Part shown: piece after piece, positions 55,040-64,000 of the stretch
Numbering within the stretch: position 1 is the stretch's first letter
How the letters are laid out: every line of letters starts with the position of its first letter
NCBI GenBank assembly: GCA_001770725.1
Contig: MERU01000013.1
Span: 89,977-153,976, forward strand
DNA: 64,000 nucleotides
DNA from: Burkholderiales bacterium RIFCSPHIGHO2_01_FULL_63_240
Lineage (GTDB): Bacteria > Pseudomonadota > Gammaproteobacteria > Burkholderiales > Burkholderiaceae_C
Direction: 5' to 3'
Program-made: the position numbers and the translations under genes
Notes under the pieces: model-generated
Databases searched by the model: none
Told to the model about the DNA's origin: nothing
Seen by the model: the letters and a program-made list of their open reading frames with translations, nothing else

Positions 55040-57976
55040 ATGTCCGCCCACCCGCCCATCGAACCCGCCGCCCCATGGCAAAGCGCCATCGAGCGCATGG
55101 GCGACAGCGTGTGGGACTGGCACCTGCCCACCGACACGGTGTCGATCACGGGCATCCTCTTTCCGCAGGGCAACGAGCTGCAGGGGTCGCGCGAAGGTGT
55201 CTGGGCGCAACTCATCCACCCGGACGACCGCCCGCGCGTGGACGAGTCGCTGCAGCGTCATTTCGCGGGTGAGTCGCGCTTGTTCGCCAGCGAGTACCGC
55301 ATCCGCACCCCCGGGGGGGCCGAGCTGTGGGTCATCAGCCGCGGCGCCATCGTCGAGCGCGACGCCAAGGGCGCGCCGGTGCGCATGATCGGCACCATCA
55401 CCGACATCAGCGCCACCAAGCAGGCCGAGCGGTTCGAGCACTTTCGCAGCGGCATCCTCGAGATGCTGGCGCGGGAGCGCAGCCTGCCCGCGCTGCTGGA
55501 CGCCATCGTTCGGGGCGTCGAGGACCTGGTGCCCCGCAGCCTGTGCAGCGTCCTGCTGCTCGATCGGGAGCGCGGCCTGCTGCAGCATGGCGCCGCCCCC
55601 AGCCTGCCTGACTTCTACAACCAGGCCATCCATGGGGTGGCCATCGGCCCCGAGGTCGGCTCCTGCGGGACCGCGGCCCACACGGGCCAGCGCGTCATCG
55701 TCGAAGACATCGCCCACAGCCCGCTGTGGGACCAGCACCGCCCGTTCGCCGAACAGGCCGGCCTGGGCGCGTGCTGGTCGCAGCCCATCGTCTCGGCCGA
55801 CGGCGCGGTGCTGGGCACCTTCGCGATCTACCACCGCACACCCCACCACCCCGAGCCCGCTCACCTGCGCCTGATCGAGCAGACCGCCGCGCTGGTGAGC
55901 CTGGCGATCGAGCGCGTGCGGGTGGAAGAACGCCTGCACCTGGCCGCCAGCGTGTTCACGCATGCCCGCGAAGGCATCATGATCACCGAGCCCGACGGGC
56001 GCATCATCGACGTCAACGAGGCCTTCACGCGCATCACCGGCTACTCGCGCGAAGAAGCGCTGGGGCAGAACCCGCGCTTTCTGAAATCGGGCCGGCAGGA
56101 CCGGGCCTTCTACGCCGAACTCTGGCGCCAGCTCATCGGCAACGGCCACTGGGTGGGCGAGGTCTGGAACCGACGCAAAAACGGCGAACACTACGCCGAG
56201 ATGACGACCATCAGCGCCGTGCGCGACGAGCAGGGCGTGACCCGGCAGTACGTGGCGCTGTTCTCGGACATCACCGAGCTCAAGGAGCACGAACAGCAGC
56301 TGCAGTTCAACGCCCACCACGATGCGCTCACCGGCCTGCCCAACCGCGTCCTGCTCGCCGACCGGCTGCTGCAGGCGATGGGGCTGGCGCGTCGGCGCGG
56401 CCAGAAGCTGGCGGTCATCTACCTTGACCTCGATGGCTTCAAGGACGTCAACGACCAGCACGGCCACGGCGTCGGCGACCAGCTGCTGATGGCCGTGGCC
56501 CAGGGCCTGCGCCAGGCCCTGCGCGAAGGCGACACCCTGGCGCGCCTGGGCGGCGACGAGTTCGTCGCCGTCATGCAGGACGTCGAGGCCGAGCAGCAGA
56601 TGCTGGCGGTCGCCTCGCGCGTGCTCGCGGCGGCGGCCAGGCCCGTGTCCGTGGGCTCGGCCGTGGTGCAGGTCTCGGCCAGCGTGGGGGTGACCACCTA
56701 TCCACAAACCGAAGAGGTCGACGCCGACCAACTGCTGCGCCAGGCCGACCAGGCCATGTACCAGGCCAAGCTGGCCGGCAAGAACCGCGTCCACGTCTTC
56801 GACACCGAAGCCGACCGCAACGTGCGCGGTCACCATGAAAGCCTGGCCCACATCCGCCAGGCTCTGCGCGACAACGCCTTCGTGCTGCACCACCAGCCCA
56901 AGGTCAACATGCGCACCGGCGAGGTGATCGGCACCGAGGCGCTGATCCGCTGGCAGCACCCCGAACGCGGCCTGCTCGGCCCCCTGCACTTCCTGCCCGT
57001 CATCGAAGACCACCCGCTGTCGCTGGAGGTGGGCGAGTGGGTCATGAACACCGCGCTGAGCCAGATGCAGGCGTGGCTGGACCAGGGCCTGCGCCTGCCC
57101 GTCAGCATCAACCTGGGTGCGCGCGAACTCCAGCAGGCCGACTTCGCCGAGCAGATCCGCCGCCGACTGGCCGCCCACCCTCGCGTGCAACCGTCGGACC
57201 TCACCCTGGAGGTGCTGGAGACCAGCGCACTGGGCGACCTGGCGCGCGTCTCGCAGGTCATGAACCAGTGCCGCGAACTCGGCGTGCGGTTCGCGCTCGA
57301 CGACTTCGGCACCGGCTACTCGTCGCTGGCCTACCTCAAGCGCCTGCCCGTGCAGCAACTCAAGATCGACCAGAGCTTCGTGCGCGACATGCTCGACGAC
57401 GCCGACGACCTGGCCATCCTCGAAGGCGTGCTCGGCCTCTCAAGGGCCTTCCGGCGGGAGGTGATCGCCGAGGGCGTTGAAACCGTCGAACACGGCGAGA
57501 TGCTGCTGCACCTGGGCTGCGAGCTTGCCCAGGGCTGGGGCATCGCTCGCTCGATGCCCGCCGACGCGATCCCCGACTGGGTGCGCACCTGGCAGGCGCC
57601 GGTGCGCTGGACGCAGCTGGCCCCAGGCCACTCGGACGCGCTCGGCCTGCGCCTGGCCCAGGTCAAGCACGGCGCCTGGATCCGGGGCGTCGAGGCCTTC
57701 CTGCGCGGCCAGCGCGGCGAACACCCGCCGCTGGACGCCAGGCTGTGCACGTTCGGCCAATGGCTCACGCATGACGCGCCCCGGCTGAACGCCCCCGAGA
57801 ACGAGCTCGCGGTCGTGGCATCTCTGCACCATCGGGTCCACGACCTGGCTGAAAGCCTGTGCCAGATGCACCTGCTGGGCCGTGCCGAAGAGGCCGTGTC
57901 GCGCCTGCCTTCACTGCACGCCCTGCGGGACGAGCTGCTCGAGCGCCTCGGCAGGCTGCCTCAGGCCGCGTCCTGA
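55040..57976 (+). CDS. PAS-GAF-PAS-GGDEF-EAL protein with C-terminal CZB-like domain
   Basis: 978 residues, soluble. A PAS domain (residues 10-135), a GAF domain (about 150-300, ARERSLPALLDAIVRGVEDL) and a second PAS domain (about 310-430) come first. The GGDEF domain has LARLGGDEFVAVMQD. The EAL domain has GTEALIRWQHPERG, LDDFGTGYSSLAYL and IAEGVETVEH, with all main residues present. The tail of about 100 residues has KHGAWIRGVEAFLRG, CTFGQWLTH and LHHRVHDLAE, the His/Cys/His/His pattern of zinc-sensing CZB domains. It may both make and break c-di-GMP. Its 3' end overlaps the MBL gene by 16 bp on the opposite strand. Confidence 0.92.
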   Translation: MSAHPPIEPAAPWQSAIERMGDSVWDWHLPTDTVSITGILFPQGNELQGSREGVWAQLIHPDDRPRVDESLQRHFAGESRLFASEYRIRTPGGAELWVISRGAIVERDAKGAPVRMIGTITDISATKQAERFEHFRSGILEMLARERSLPALLDAIVRGVEDLVPRSLCSVLLLDRERGLLQHGAAPSLPDFYNQAIHGVAIGPEVGSCGTAAHTGQRVIVEDIAHSPLWDQHRPFAEQAGLGACWSQPIVSADGAVLGTFAIYHRTPHHPEPAHLRLIEQTAALVSLAIERVRVEERLHLAASVFTHAREGIMITEPDGRIIDVNEAFTRITGYSREEALGQNPRFLKSGRQDRAFYAELWRQLIGNGHWVGEVWNRRKNGEHYAEMTTISAVRDEQGVTRQYVALFSDITELKEHEQQLQFNAHHDALTGLPNRVLLADRLLQAMGLARRRGQKLAVIYLDLDGFKDVNDQHGHGVGDQLLMAVAQGLRQALREGDTLARLGGDEFVAVMQDVEAEQQMLAVASRVLAAAARPVSVGSAVVQVSASVGVTTYPQTEEVDADQLLRQADQAMYQAKLAGKNRVHVFDTEADRNVRGHHESLAHIRQALRDNAFVLHHQPKVNMRTGEVIGTEALIRWQHPERGLLGPLHFLPVIEDHPLSLEVGEWVMNTALSQMQAWLDQGLRLPVSINLGARELQQADFAEQIRRRLAAHPRVQPSDLTLEVLETSALGDLARVSQVMNQCRELGVRFALDDFGTGYSSLAYLKRLPVQQLKIDQSFVRDMLDDADDLAILEGVLGLSRAFRREVIAEGVETVEHGEMLLHLGCELAQGWGIARSMPADAIPDWVRTWQAPVRWTQLAPGHSDALGLRLAQVKHGAWIRGVEAFLRGQRGEHPPLDARLCTFGQWLTHDAPRLNAPENELAVVASLHHRVHDLAESLCQMHLLGRAEEAVSRLPSLHALRDELLERLGRLPQAAS

Positions 57977-58890
57977 GCCACCAGCACGCCGTCCTCCAGC
58001 CGCGCCGCACCGACCCGCTCCAGCTCCTGCGCCATGAAGGCCGCGATGGCCTCGGGCTCGAGCGGGTAGAGCGCGCGCATCGCGTCGTTGCCCTCGAAGG
58101 TGCTTGAGACCATCTGCGCCAGCTCGGCCAGGCTAAGGCGCCGTGCTTCGAGCAGCTTGAAGGCCAGCAGCACCTTGAGCGCGTTGTCGGCGTTGCGACG
58201 GGGGTCTTCGCTGAGCCACTGGATGCGCGATCGCGCCGCCTGCAGGGCCGCGCTGACGGCGCCGTCTTCTTCGCTGAAAGGCGCCCCATGCCCGGGGATC
58301 ACCACGCGCGGCTCAAGTTGTGCGATCAGCTCCAGCGTGGCCGCCTGCTCGGCGAAACCGGGGATGCCCGCCAGCTCCGGGAAGATCACGCCAAAGCCCT
58401 TTTGCCACAGGGCATCGGCCGAGATCAGCACACCCAGGCGCTCGCACCAGAACATCACCATCGCGTGGTCGTGGCCCGCGGCCGGCAGCACCCGCCATGA
58501 CTCGCCACCCAGCTCGATGGCCTGGCCCGGCTGCAACACGTGGTCGTGTTGAAACCGCGGGCACAGCTGGCTGGTGCGGCGGTAGCTCAGGCGCTCTTCG
58601 TCCCAGGCATCGACCAGCTCGGCCTCGCCCGGCGGGATCCAGATCTCGCAGCCGTGCTCGGCCTGCAGCAACGCGTTGCCACCCGCGTGATCGGAATGCA
58701 GGTGGGTGTTGACGATGCGCGCGAGCCGCCGGCCCTTCAAGGCCTCGGCGATCAGGCGACGCGTGCCATCGCCTTCGGTGACGTAGCCCGTGTCGATGAC
58801 GGTGGTCACGTCGTCGTCGGCGAAAACGACGTGGTTGGACGACAACCAGCCACGTTCGATGACGCGGAGGGTGGCAGGCAAGGACTTCAT
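57961..58890 (-). CDS. MBL-fold metallo-hydrolase
   Basis: 309 residues. Metallo-beta-lactamase fold with full metal set: THLHSDHAGG (HxHxDH), AAGHDHAM, DAL (Asp ligand) and VIPGHGAPFSE. A C-terminal helical extension (about 80 residues, LKVLLAFKLLEARRLSLAEL) is common in bacterial MBL hydrolases of this group. The substrate is unknown. The start is the ATG giving MKSLPATL; a longer start 15 bp upstream is possible. Convergent with the GGDEF-EAL gene, with 16 bp overlap. Confidence 0.9.
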   Translation of the reverse strand: MKSLPATLRVIERGWLSSNHVVFADDDVTTVIDTGYVTEGDGTRRLIAEALKGRRLARIVNTHLHSDHAGGNALLQAEHGCEIWIPPGEAELVDAWDEERLSYRRTSQLCPRFQHDHVLQPGQAIELGGESWRVLPAAGHDHAMVMFWCERLGVLISADALWQKGFGVIFPELAGIPGFAEQAATLELIAQLEPRVVIPGHGAPFSEEDGAVSAALQAARSRIQWLSEDPRRNADNALKVLLAFKLLEARRLSLAELAQMVSSTFEGNDAMRALYPLEPEAIAAFMAQELERVGAARLEDGVLVAQDAA

Positions 58891-59072
58891 GCGAACAGTT
58901 TGCACCGCATTGGAGGCTCACGGGACGATAGGACGCCAGCAACAGCCATCTGTCCGGAAACCCTGTGTTGTTTGACCTTTCGTGCCGATGTCCGAATCTC
59001 ACAATGCTTTCATGCGACGCCCGGCCGACGAGGCGCCGCAAGCCCTTGTGTCCAGACACCTCCGAGGCTCTC

Positions 59073-61115
59073 ATGCACACAGCACACATCGCCGGCACCC
59101 GCACCCCAGCCGTGCCGGTTCCCACCCCCCAGCCCCTTGCCACCAGCGGTCGCGACACCCAGGCCCGCCAGCGGCGCCTGCGCGACTTCTTTCGCTACCA
59201 CGGCGCCTGGGCGCCAGGGGTGCGACTGTTCCGGCGCATCGGCTTTCGGGCCAAGGCCAGCATCCTCACCGCGGTCTTCCTGGTGCCCATCACGCTGCTG
59301 TCATGGCAGTACTTCAAGGACAAGGCCGCGACCATCGAGTTCACCCGAGCCGAGCGCGTGGGCGTGAGCACCATGCAGCACCTGGTGCCGGTGATGAAAG
59401 GCGTGATCGACGTGCGCAACGCGACGCGCGCCATGCTGGGCGGACACGTCGCGCAAGCCGACCACCAGGCCGCGCGCCAGGCCACCGACCAGGCCTTGGC
59501 CGCCCTCGCCCAACACGTCGCGCAAAGTGGCGACCCCCTGCAGATTTCGGCCAAGGTGCAACAACTGCAGGAGAGCTGGCAGGCCACCGCCAGCGCGAAG
59601 AACGGCGTCGATGCACAAGGCCGCACCGTGTTCGGCCCTGTCACCTCCGCCGTCGTGGCGCTGCTCTATGCCGTGGGCGACAACTCCAACCTCGTGCTCG
59701 ACCCCGACCTGGACAGCTACTACCTGATGAACGCCCTGGTGCTGACCCTGCCGCAAATGCTGGAGAACACCGGCCAGCTCTGGGGCTGGGGCACCTACGC
59801 CCTGTCTGCCGGCGGCCTCAACCGCGAACAGGCCGCCAAATGGGCCGTCTGGAGCGCGCGGGTGCATTCGGGTGCCGAAGACATGCGGCGTTACCTGGAG
59901 CGGGCCATGTCCGCCAGCGACCTGCTGCGTGCACAGGCCGACCTGAGCGCGCTCGAGCGGGCCGAGGCCCTGCGCAAGCTGGGTGACCAGGCGGTGTCCC
60001 AGTCCGGGCAGCAGGCCCACGACTACCACCGAGAAGGCCAGGCCACCGTCGCCGCGCTATCGGGCATGTACGCGCACCACCTGCCCCTGCTCGACCAGCT
60101 CCTCGAACAACGCGAGGCGCGCCTGACCCAGGCCCGCGACGCCACGGCCGCGGTGCTGGCGCTCAGCCTGCTGCTGTCGGCATACCTGTTCGTCTCGTTC
60201 CGCAAGGTGCTCGAAGGCGGCCTGCGCGAGGTCGTGTTCCACATCGACGCCATCCGCGACGGCAACCTCGGCACGTGCCCCCGCGCCTGGGGCGCCGACG
60301 AGGCCGCCGCACTGATGACCACCATCGCCGACCTGCAGGCTTCCTTGCGAAGGATCGTCACGCAGATCCGCGACTCGGCCGACCACATCGTGCACGCCAG
60401 CCAGGAAATCGCCTCGGGCTCCAGCGATCTGGCGCGGCGCACCGAGGCCTCGGCCAGCGGCCTGCAGCAGTCCGCATCGGCCATGGCCCACATCTCGCAA
60501 ACCGTGCGCAGCACCGCCGACGTCGCGGCAGAGGCGTCCTCGCTGGCCACGCAAAATGCCCGGGCAGCCCATGACGGTGGCCAGATCATCCACACCATGA
60601 TCAGCACGATGGACGACATCCGGCAGTCGTCGCGCCGCATTGGCGACATCACGTCCACCATCGACGGCATCGCCTTCCAGACCAATTTGCTGGCCCTCAA
60701 CGCTGCGGTGGAAGCCGCCCGCGCTGGCGAGCAGGGACGGGGCTTCGCCGTGGTGGCCGCGGAAGTGCGCGGCCTGGCGCAGCGCGCCGCCAACGCCGCC
60801 CGCGAGATCAACCAGCTGGTCTCCGACAGCGTGCGACGCATCGAGTCGGGCACCGCCGTGGTCGGTCAGGCCGGATCGGCCGTGGACGGCATCGTGCAGC
60901 AGACGCTGCAGATCAACGAGTTGCTGGCCCGCATCGCCGAAAGCGCCCGCAGCGAGGCCCAGGACGTGCAGCAAACCACGCAGGCGGTGCAGTCCATGGA
61001 CGAAGCCACACAGCAGAACGCCACTTTGGTTGAACAGACCGCCGCGGCCGCTGCGTCCATGCGCGATCAGGCCCAGGTGCTCGCTGGCGAGGTGGCCACC
61101 TTCCGGCTTGCCTGA
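59073..61115 (+). CDS. Methyl-accepting chemotaxis protein
   Basis: 680 residues. The first membrane helix (AKASILTAVFLVPITLLSWQYF) lies after a 55-residue cytoplasmic leader. A periplasmic sensor of about 300 residues follows, then the second helix (TAAVLALSLLLSAYLFVSF), a HAMP-like region and a signalling domain with the hairpin TNLLALNAAVEAARAGEQG and the adaptation region before it. It relays ligand sensing to CheA/CheW at the cell pole. The start is the ATG giving MHTAHIAG. Near flhD at the right edge, consistent with motility. Confidence 0.9.
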   Translation: MHTAHIAGTRTPAVPVPTPQPLATSGRDTQARQRRLRDFFRYHGAWAPGVRLFRRIGFRAKASILTAVFLVPITLLSWQYFKDKAATIEFTRAERVGVSTMQHLVPVMKGVIDVRNATRAMLGGHVAQADHQAARQATDQALAALAQHVAQSGDPLQISAKVQQLQESWQATASAKNGVDAQGRTVFGPVTSAVVALLYAVGDNSNLVLDPDLDSYYLMNALVLTLPQMLENTGQLWGWGTYALSAGGLNREQAAKWAVWSARVHSGAEDMRRYLERAMSASDLLRAQADLSALERAEALRKLGDQAVSQSGQQAHDYHREGQATVAALSGMYAHHLPLLDQLLEQREARLTQARDATAAVLALSLLLSAYLFVSFRKVLEGGLREVVFHIDAIRDGNLGTCPRAWGADEAAALMTTIADLQASLRRIVTQIRDSADHIVHASQEIASGSSDLARRTEASASGLQQSASAMAHISQTVRSTADVAAEASSLATQNARAAHDGGQIIHTMISTMDDIRQSSRRIGDITSTIDGIAFQTNLLALNAAVEAARAGEQGRGFAVVAAEVRGLAQRAANAAREINQLVSDSVRRIESGTAVVGQAGSAVDGIVQQTLQINELLARIAESARSEAQDVQQTTQAVQSMDEATQQNATLVEQTAAAAASMRDQAQVLAGEVATFRLA

Positions 61116-61144
61116 CCGCGTTCAGGCACCCTTGTGTTGTGGAC

Positions 61145-61185
61145 GGTCGATGGCTGCGATGGGGTCGCCCCAGCTGCCATCGACC
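61145..61185. terminator. Hairpin between the convergent chemoreceptor and ahpF genes
   Basis: Perfect 10-bp stem GGTCGATGGC / GCCATCGACC with a smaller GGGG/CCCC stem inside the loop. It lies 30 bp after the chemoreceptor stop and 14 bp before the ahpF stop, so it would serve both transcripts; there is no long T-run. Confidence 0.6.
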
Positions 61186-61198
61186 TGCCCTTTGGGGG

Positions 61199-62758
61199 TC
61201 AGCCGTGCCGGATCAGGTGGTCGAAGGCACTCAACGCCGCCGTGGCACCCGCACCCGCGGCGATCACGATCTGCTTGTAAGGCACGTTCGTGCAATCACC
61301 TGCCGCGAACACGCCCGGCACGTTGGTGTGGCCCTTGGCGTCGATGAGGACCTCACCGAATTTCGAGAGCTCCACCGTGCCGCGCAGGAACTCGGTGTTG
61401 GGCACCAGGCCGATCTGCACGAACACGCCTTCGAGCGGCACCAGGTGCTCTTCACCGGTCGCGCGGTCCTTGTACTTCAGGCCGTTGACCTTGCCTTCGC
61501 TGCCTGTGATCTCGGTCGTCTGAGCGTTCGTGTGGATGGTCACGTTCGGCAGGCTCTTGAGCTTGTTGACCAGCACCGCATCGGCCTTGAGCTGGTCGGC
61601 GAACTCGATGAGCGTGACGTGGGCCACGATGCCCGCCAGGTCGATGGCGGCCTCGACACCCGAGTTGCCGCCGCCGATCACGGCCGTGCGCTTGCCCTTG
61701 AACAGCGGACCGTCGCAGTGCGGGCAGTAAGCCACGCCCTTGTTGCGGTATTCCTGCTCGCCCGGCACGTTGACGTTGCGCCAGCGCGCACCGGTCGACA
61801 GGATCACCGTCCTGGCCTTGAGCACGCCACCGTTTTCCATCTTCACCTGGATGAGGCCACCCTCCTGCTCGGCCGGGATCAGCTCGGTGGCCTTCTGCAG
61901 GTTCATGATGTCGACGTCGTAGGCACGGGTGTGCGCTTCGAGCGCAGCGGCCAGCTTGGGGCCGTCGGTCTCGAGCACCGAGATGTAGTTCTCGATGGCC
62001 AGCGTGTCGTTGACCTGGCCACCGAAGCGCTCGGCCGCGATGCCGGTGCGGATGCCCTTGCGAGCGGCGTACACGCCCGCTGCGGCACCTGCGGGGCCAC
62101 CACCCACGATCAGCACGTCGTACGGCGCCTTGGCGTCGATCTTGGCGGCTTCCTTCGCGGCGGAGTTGGTGTCGAGCTTGGCCACGATCTCGTCCACGGA
62201 CATCTTGCCCGAGGCGAACACCTGGCCGTTCAAGAAGACCATGGGCACGGCCATGATCTCGCGCTTTTCCACCTCTTCCTGGAAGGCGCCGCCTTCGATG
62301 ATGGTGGTCTTGACCTTGGGGTTGAGGATGGCCATGAGCGACAGCGCCTGCACCACGTCCGGGCAGTTGTGGCAGCTCAAGGACATGTAGACCTCGAAGT
62401 TGAAGTCACCATCCAGGGCTCGGATGTTCTCCAGCGTCTCGGCTTCTTCCTTCGGGGGGTGGCCGCCCGTCCACAGCAGCGCCAGCACCAGTGAGGTGAA
62501 CTCGTGGCCCAGGGGCAGGCCGGCAAAGCGCAGGCTCGTGTCCGCACCCACGCGCTGCAGCGTGAACGAAGGCTTGCGGGCGTCCTGCCCGTCGGTCTTC
62601 AAGGTGATCTTGTCGGCGCGCAGACCTTGAATCGTCTGCAGCAGCTCGAGCATCTCGCGCGAGTTCTCGGAGTCACTCAGGGATGCGACGATCTCGAAAG
62701 GTTGTTGCACCCGCTCCAGGTAAGCGGCGAGTTGGGCCTTGAGGGTGTCGTCCAGCAT
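61199..62758 (-). CDS. ahpF: Alkyl hydroperoxide reductase subunit F
   Basis: 519 residues, close to E. coli AhpF (521). The N-terminal thioredoxin-like domain has its Cys pair in [10 protein letters not shown]. The central FAD and NAD(P)H domains have [18 protein letters not shown], the redox Cys pair CPHCDGP and [18 protein letters not shown]. It transfers electrons from NADH through its disulphides to AhpC. The start was chosen for the AAAGGA site 8 nt upstream ([10 protein letters not shown]); longer frames lack one. Downstream of ahpC with a hairpin between. Confidence 0.96.
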   Translation of the reverse strand: MLDDTLKAQLAAYLERVQQPFEIVASLSDSENSREMLELLQTIQGLRADKITLKTDGQDARKPSFTLQRVGADTSLRFAGLPLGHEFTSLVLALLWTGGHPPKEEAETLENIRALDGDFNFEVYMSLSCHNCPDVVQALSLMAILNPKVKTTIIEGGAFQEEVEKREIMAVPMVFLNGQVFASGKMSVDEIVAKLDTNSAAKEAAKIDAKAPYDVLIVGGGPAGAAAGVYAARKGIRTGIAAERFGGQVNDTLAIENYISVLETDGPKLAAALEAHTRAYDVDIMNLQKATELIPAEQEGGLIQVKMENGGVLKARTVILSTGARWRNVNVPGEQEYRNKGVAYCPHCDGPLFKGKRTAVIGGGNSGVEAAIDLAGIVAHVTLIEFADQLKADAVLVNKLKSLPNVTIHTNAQTTEITGSEGKVNGLKYKDRATGEEHLVPLEGVFVQIGLVPNTEFLRGTVELSKFGEVLIDAKGHTNVPGVFAAGDCTNVPYKQIVIAAGAGATAALSAFDHLIRHG

Positions 62759-62800
62759 GTTGGGCATCCTTTGATTTGAGTTCAAGCGACTTCGGGAACC

Positions 62801-62833
62801 GGCCTCCTCATGGGTTTGCGAGTGGAGGAGGCC
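62801..62833. terminator. Hairpin in the ahpC-ahpF gap
   Basis: Perfect 9-bp stem GGCCTCCTC / GAGGAGGCC around 15 nt. It may attenuate transcription, giving more AhpC than AhpF as the stoichiometry requires. There is no U-tract, so it could also act in RNA processing. Confidence 0.45.
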
Positions 62834-62943
62834 AGGGTCATGCACCCACCCGCCTCGTGGGCGAGCAGGGGAGCAGTTTTCAACGGTGTGGTGAGGTCAG
62901 GCCTCAACACAGGTCAAAGCTTCGGTGGATCGCAACAGCGCGA

Positions 62944-63519
62944 TCAGATCTTGCCGACCAGGTCCAGCGAGGGAGCCAGGGTCTTGGCGCCTTCCTTCCA
63001 CTTGGCGGGGCAGACCTGGCCAGGGTTGGCGGCGGTGTACTGGGCGGCCTTGAGCTTGCGCAGGGTCTCCGAGACGTCGCGGGCGATTTCGTTGGAGTGC
63101 ACTTCGGCGGTCTTGATGACGCCATCGGGGTTGATCACGAAGGTGCCGCGCAGGGCCAGGCCTTCTTCTTCGATGTGCACGCCGAAAGCGCGGGTCAGCT
63201 TGTGGGTGGGGTCACCGACCAGGGGGAACTGGGCCTTGCCGACGGCCGGCGAGGTCTCGTGCCACACCTTGTGCGAGAAGTGGGTGTCGGTGGTGACGAT
63301 GTAGACCTCGGCGCCGGCCTTCTTGAACTCTTCGTAGCTGTTGGCAGCGTCTTCGATTTCGGTCGGGCAGTTGAAGGTGAAGGCGGCCGGCATGAAGATC
63401 AGCACGGACCACTTGCCCTTGAGGGTCTCGTCGGAGACGGTGATGAACTCGCCCTTGCCGCCGCGGTTGACGAAGGCTTCGGTCTTGAAGGGCTGAACTT
63501 GGGTGTTGATCAGGCTCAT
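62944..63519 (-). CDS. ahpC: Alkyl hydroperoxide reductase subunit C (peroxiredoxin)
   Basis: 191 residues, typical 2-Cys Prx of the AhpC/Prx1 group. The peroxidatic Cys51 lies in PAAFTFNCPTE (P-x3-T-x2-C pattern kept), though Val is more usual than Asn before it. The resolving Cys170 lies in QVCPAKWKEG. The C-terminal PSLDLVGKI is the YF-type tail region of E. coli AhpC. It reduces H2O2, alkyl peroxides and peroxynitrite with AhpF. The ATG gives MSLINTQVQPF. An OxyR-type site lies about 110-140 bp upstream. Confidence 0.97.
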   Translation of the reverse strand: MSLINTQVQPFKTEAFVNRGGKGEFITVSDETLKGKWSVLIFMPAAFTFNCPTEIEDAANSYEEFKKAGAEVYIVTTDTHFSHKVWHETSPAVGKAQFPLVGDPTHKLTRAFGVHIEEEGLALRGTFVINPDGVIKTAEVHSNEIARDVSETLRKLKAAQYTAANPGQVCPAKWKEGAKTLAPSLDLVGKI

Positions 63520-63842
63520 GGCTTGTTTCCTGGTAGAGGTTGGTTGTTGAACACCCACCGATGGAAAAAGGGGGTGTTGTCGAAGAAACAGGATCGATCT
63601 TAGGCCAGCCCATTCCATAAAGCGAATTGATTGAACAAATACGGTCGATTGGTTGAGGCTATTGATGCGCCATCGCCACGGGTTCTCCCTGTCAGGCAAT
63701 TTCCGACAGCACGGGCAGCCGCCAGCCGACGCTTTGCGCAGCCAGCGCCCTATCAAGAAAACTGGCCGGTGTTTGCACAATGACTCCATCGACAACGCCA
63801 AAGCGAACGACGCCAGGCACCCCCAGCACCCAGGAGCACACG
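63520..63842. other. ahpC-flhD divergent intergenic region
   Basis: 323 bp between divergent genes. It holds the OxyR-type site and -10 box for ahpC. Nearer flhD, CAGGAG lies 6 nt before the flhD ATG. No other gene is visible. Confidence 0.6.
63626..63662 (-). promoter_or_regulatory. OxyR-type binding site and promoter of ahpC
   Basis: On the minus strand ATAG-N7-CAAT-N7-ATTT-N7-CAAT reproduces the four-block, 7-nt-spaced OxyR pattern (ATAG-N7-CTAT repeated), with 8 of 16 block positions varied in part. A -10 box TAAGAT lies downstream at 63602-63597, so the site sits at and above the -35 region, as needed for activation. Confidence 0.6.
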
Positions 63843-64000
63843 ATGAACGCCGACCAGATCCTTGCCGAAATCCGCGAAGTCAACCTGTCCTACCTGATGC
63901 TGGCTCAAAGCCTCATCCGCAGCGACCGCGAGCAAGCCCTCTTCCGCCTTGGCATCTCCGAAGAAGCCGCCGAGCGCCTGGCCTCCCTGTCGCCCGCCCA
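63843..64000 (+). CDS. flhD: Flagellar master regulator FlhD (partial, runs off window)
   Basis: The first 52 codons: MNADQILAEIREVNLSYLML, then AQSLIRSDREQALFRLGISEEAAERL, typical of betaproteobacterial FlhD. With FlhC it forms the complex that switches on class 2 flagellar genes. The ATG has CAGGAG 6 nt before it. The frame continues past the window end; flhC probably follows. Confidence 0.93.
   Translation, partial: MNADQILAEIREVNLSYLMLAQSLIRSDREQALFRLGISEEAAERLASLSPA

Overview
Organism. The window is dense, very GC-rich bacterial DNA whose gene content fits a motile, aerobic betaproteobacterium of the order Burkholderiales. Evidence includes a betaproteobacterial-type FlhD at the right edge, AhpC/AhpF, a CreBCD system, PBP1C with an alpha-2-macroglobulin partner, a ProQ-like protein with an RGG-rich tail, and many two-component and c-di-GMP proteins. 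Genus assignment is not possible from the sequence alone. Long antisense open frames are everywhere because of the GC bias and are not genes. Layout. 0-3.2 kb: a hybrid sensor kinase (possibly cut at the window edge) overlapping an HD-GYP response regulator. 3.2-6.6 kb: a DUF481 outer-membrane protein, then a large metallophosphoesterase with an unrecognised C-terminal half and a 68-residue ORF. 6.7-10.8 kb: a leftward cyanate-use operon (Tat-exported binding protein, permease, ATPase, NTF2-like protein, cyanase). 11-19.5 kb: an accessory region. It holds a GNAT acetyltransferase; a frameshifted tandem LuxR-HTH regulator coupled to a secreted Cys-rich protein and a coiled-coil protein; an 80-bp hairpin; a 21-bp tandem repeat; a membrane protein plus a GFA enzyme; an XRE regulator broken by an amber codon; and an AT-rich insert with two unrecognised genes. 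The larger AT-rich gene carries a HEPN-type RN-x3-H motif and is flanked by attC-like imperfect inverted repeats. This is the best candidate here for an undescribed defence system. 19.5-24.3 kb: a NarX/NarL-type pair, an esterase, an exported protein and an HDOD protein. 24.3-27.5 kb: priA and a 1-kb gene-free region with a cluster of DnaA-box-like sites. 27.5-30.4 kb: a 70-residue protein, a bidirectional terminator, an AdeT-like solute-binding protein, and a SET-domain protein next to an HRI1-like protein. 30.5-43.9 kb: a leftward block of cell-envelope genes, namely the alpha-2-macroglobulin/pbpC pair, creB-creC-creD with an exact cre-tag before creD, and a methyltransferase. 44-49 kb: a LysR regulator divergent from a CoA transferase, a ProQ/FinO protein and a U32 (TrhP/YegQ-like) protein. 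49-55 kb: a TetR repressor divergent from four genes whose products all carry export signals (cytochrome c lipoprotein, Tat FAD oxidase, Tat PLP enzyme, ceramidase). 55-64 kb: a PAS-GAF-PAS-GGDEF-EAL protein with a CZB-like tail, an MBL hydrolase, a chemoreceptor, ahpF, ahpC with an OxyR-type site, and the start of flhD. How the genes work together. Several units are self-contained: cyanate import plus detoxification; envelope-stress sensing (CreBC) next to peptidoglycan repair and protease-trap genes; peroxide defence (OxyR-box, ahpCF); and c-di-GMP and chemotaxis signalling next to the flagellar master regulator. The TetR operon looks like a periplasmic catabolic module built around a ceramidase. 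The accessory segment differs in base composition and carries broken regulators and repeats, consistent with recent gene flux.
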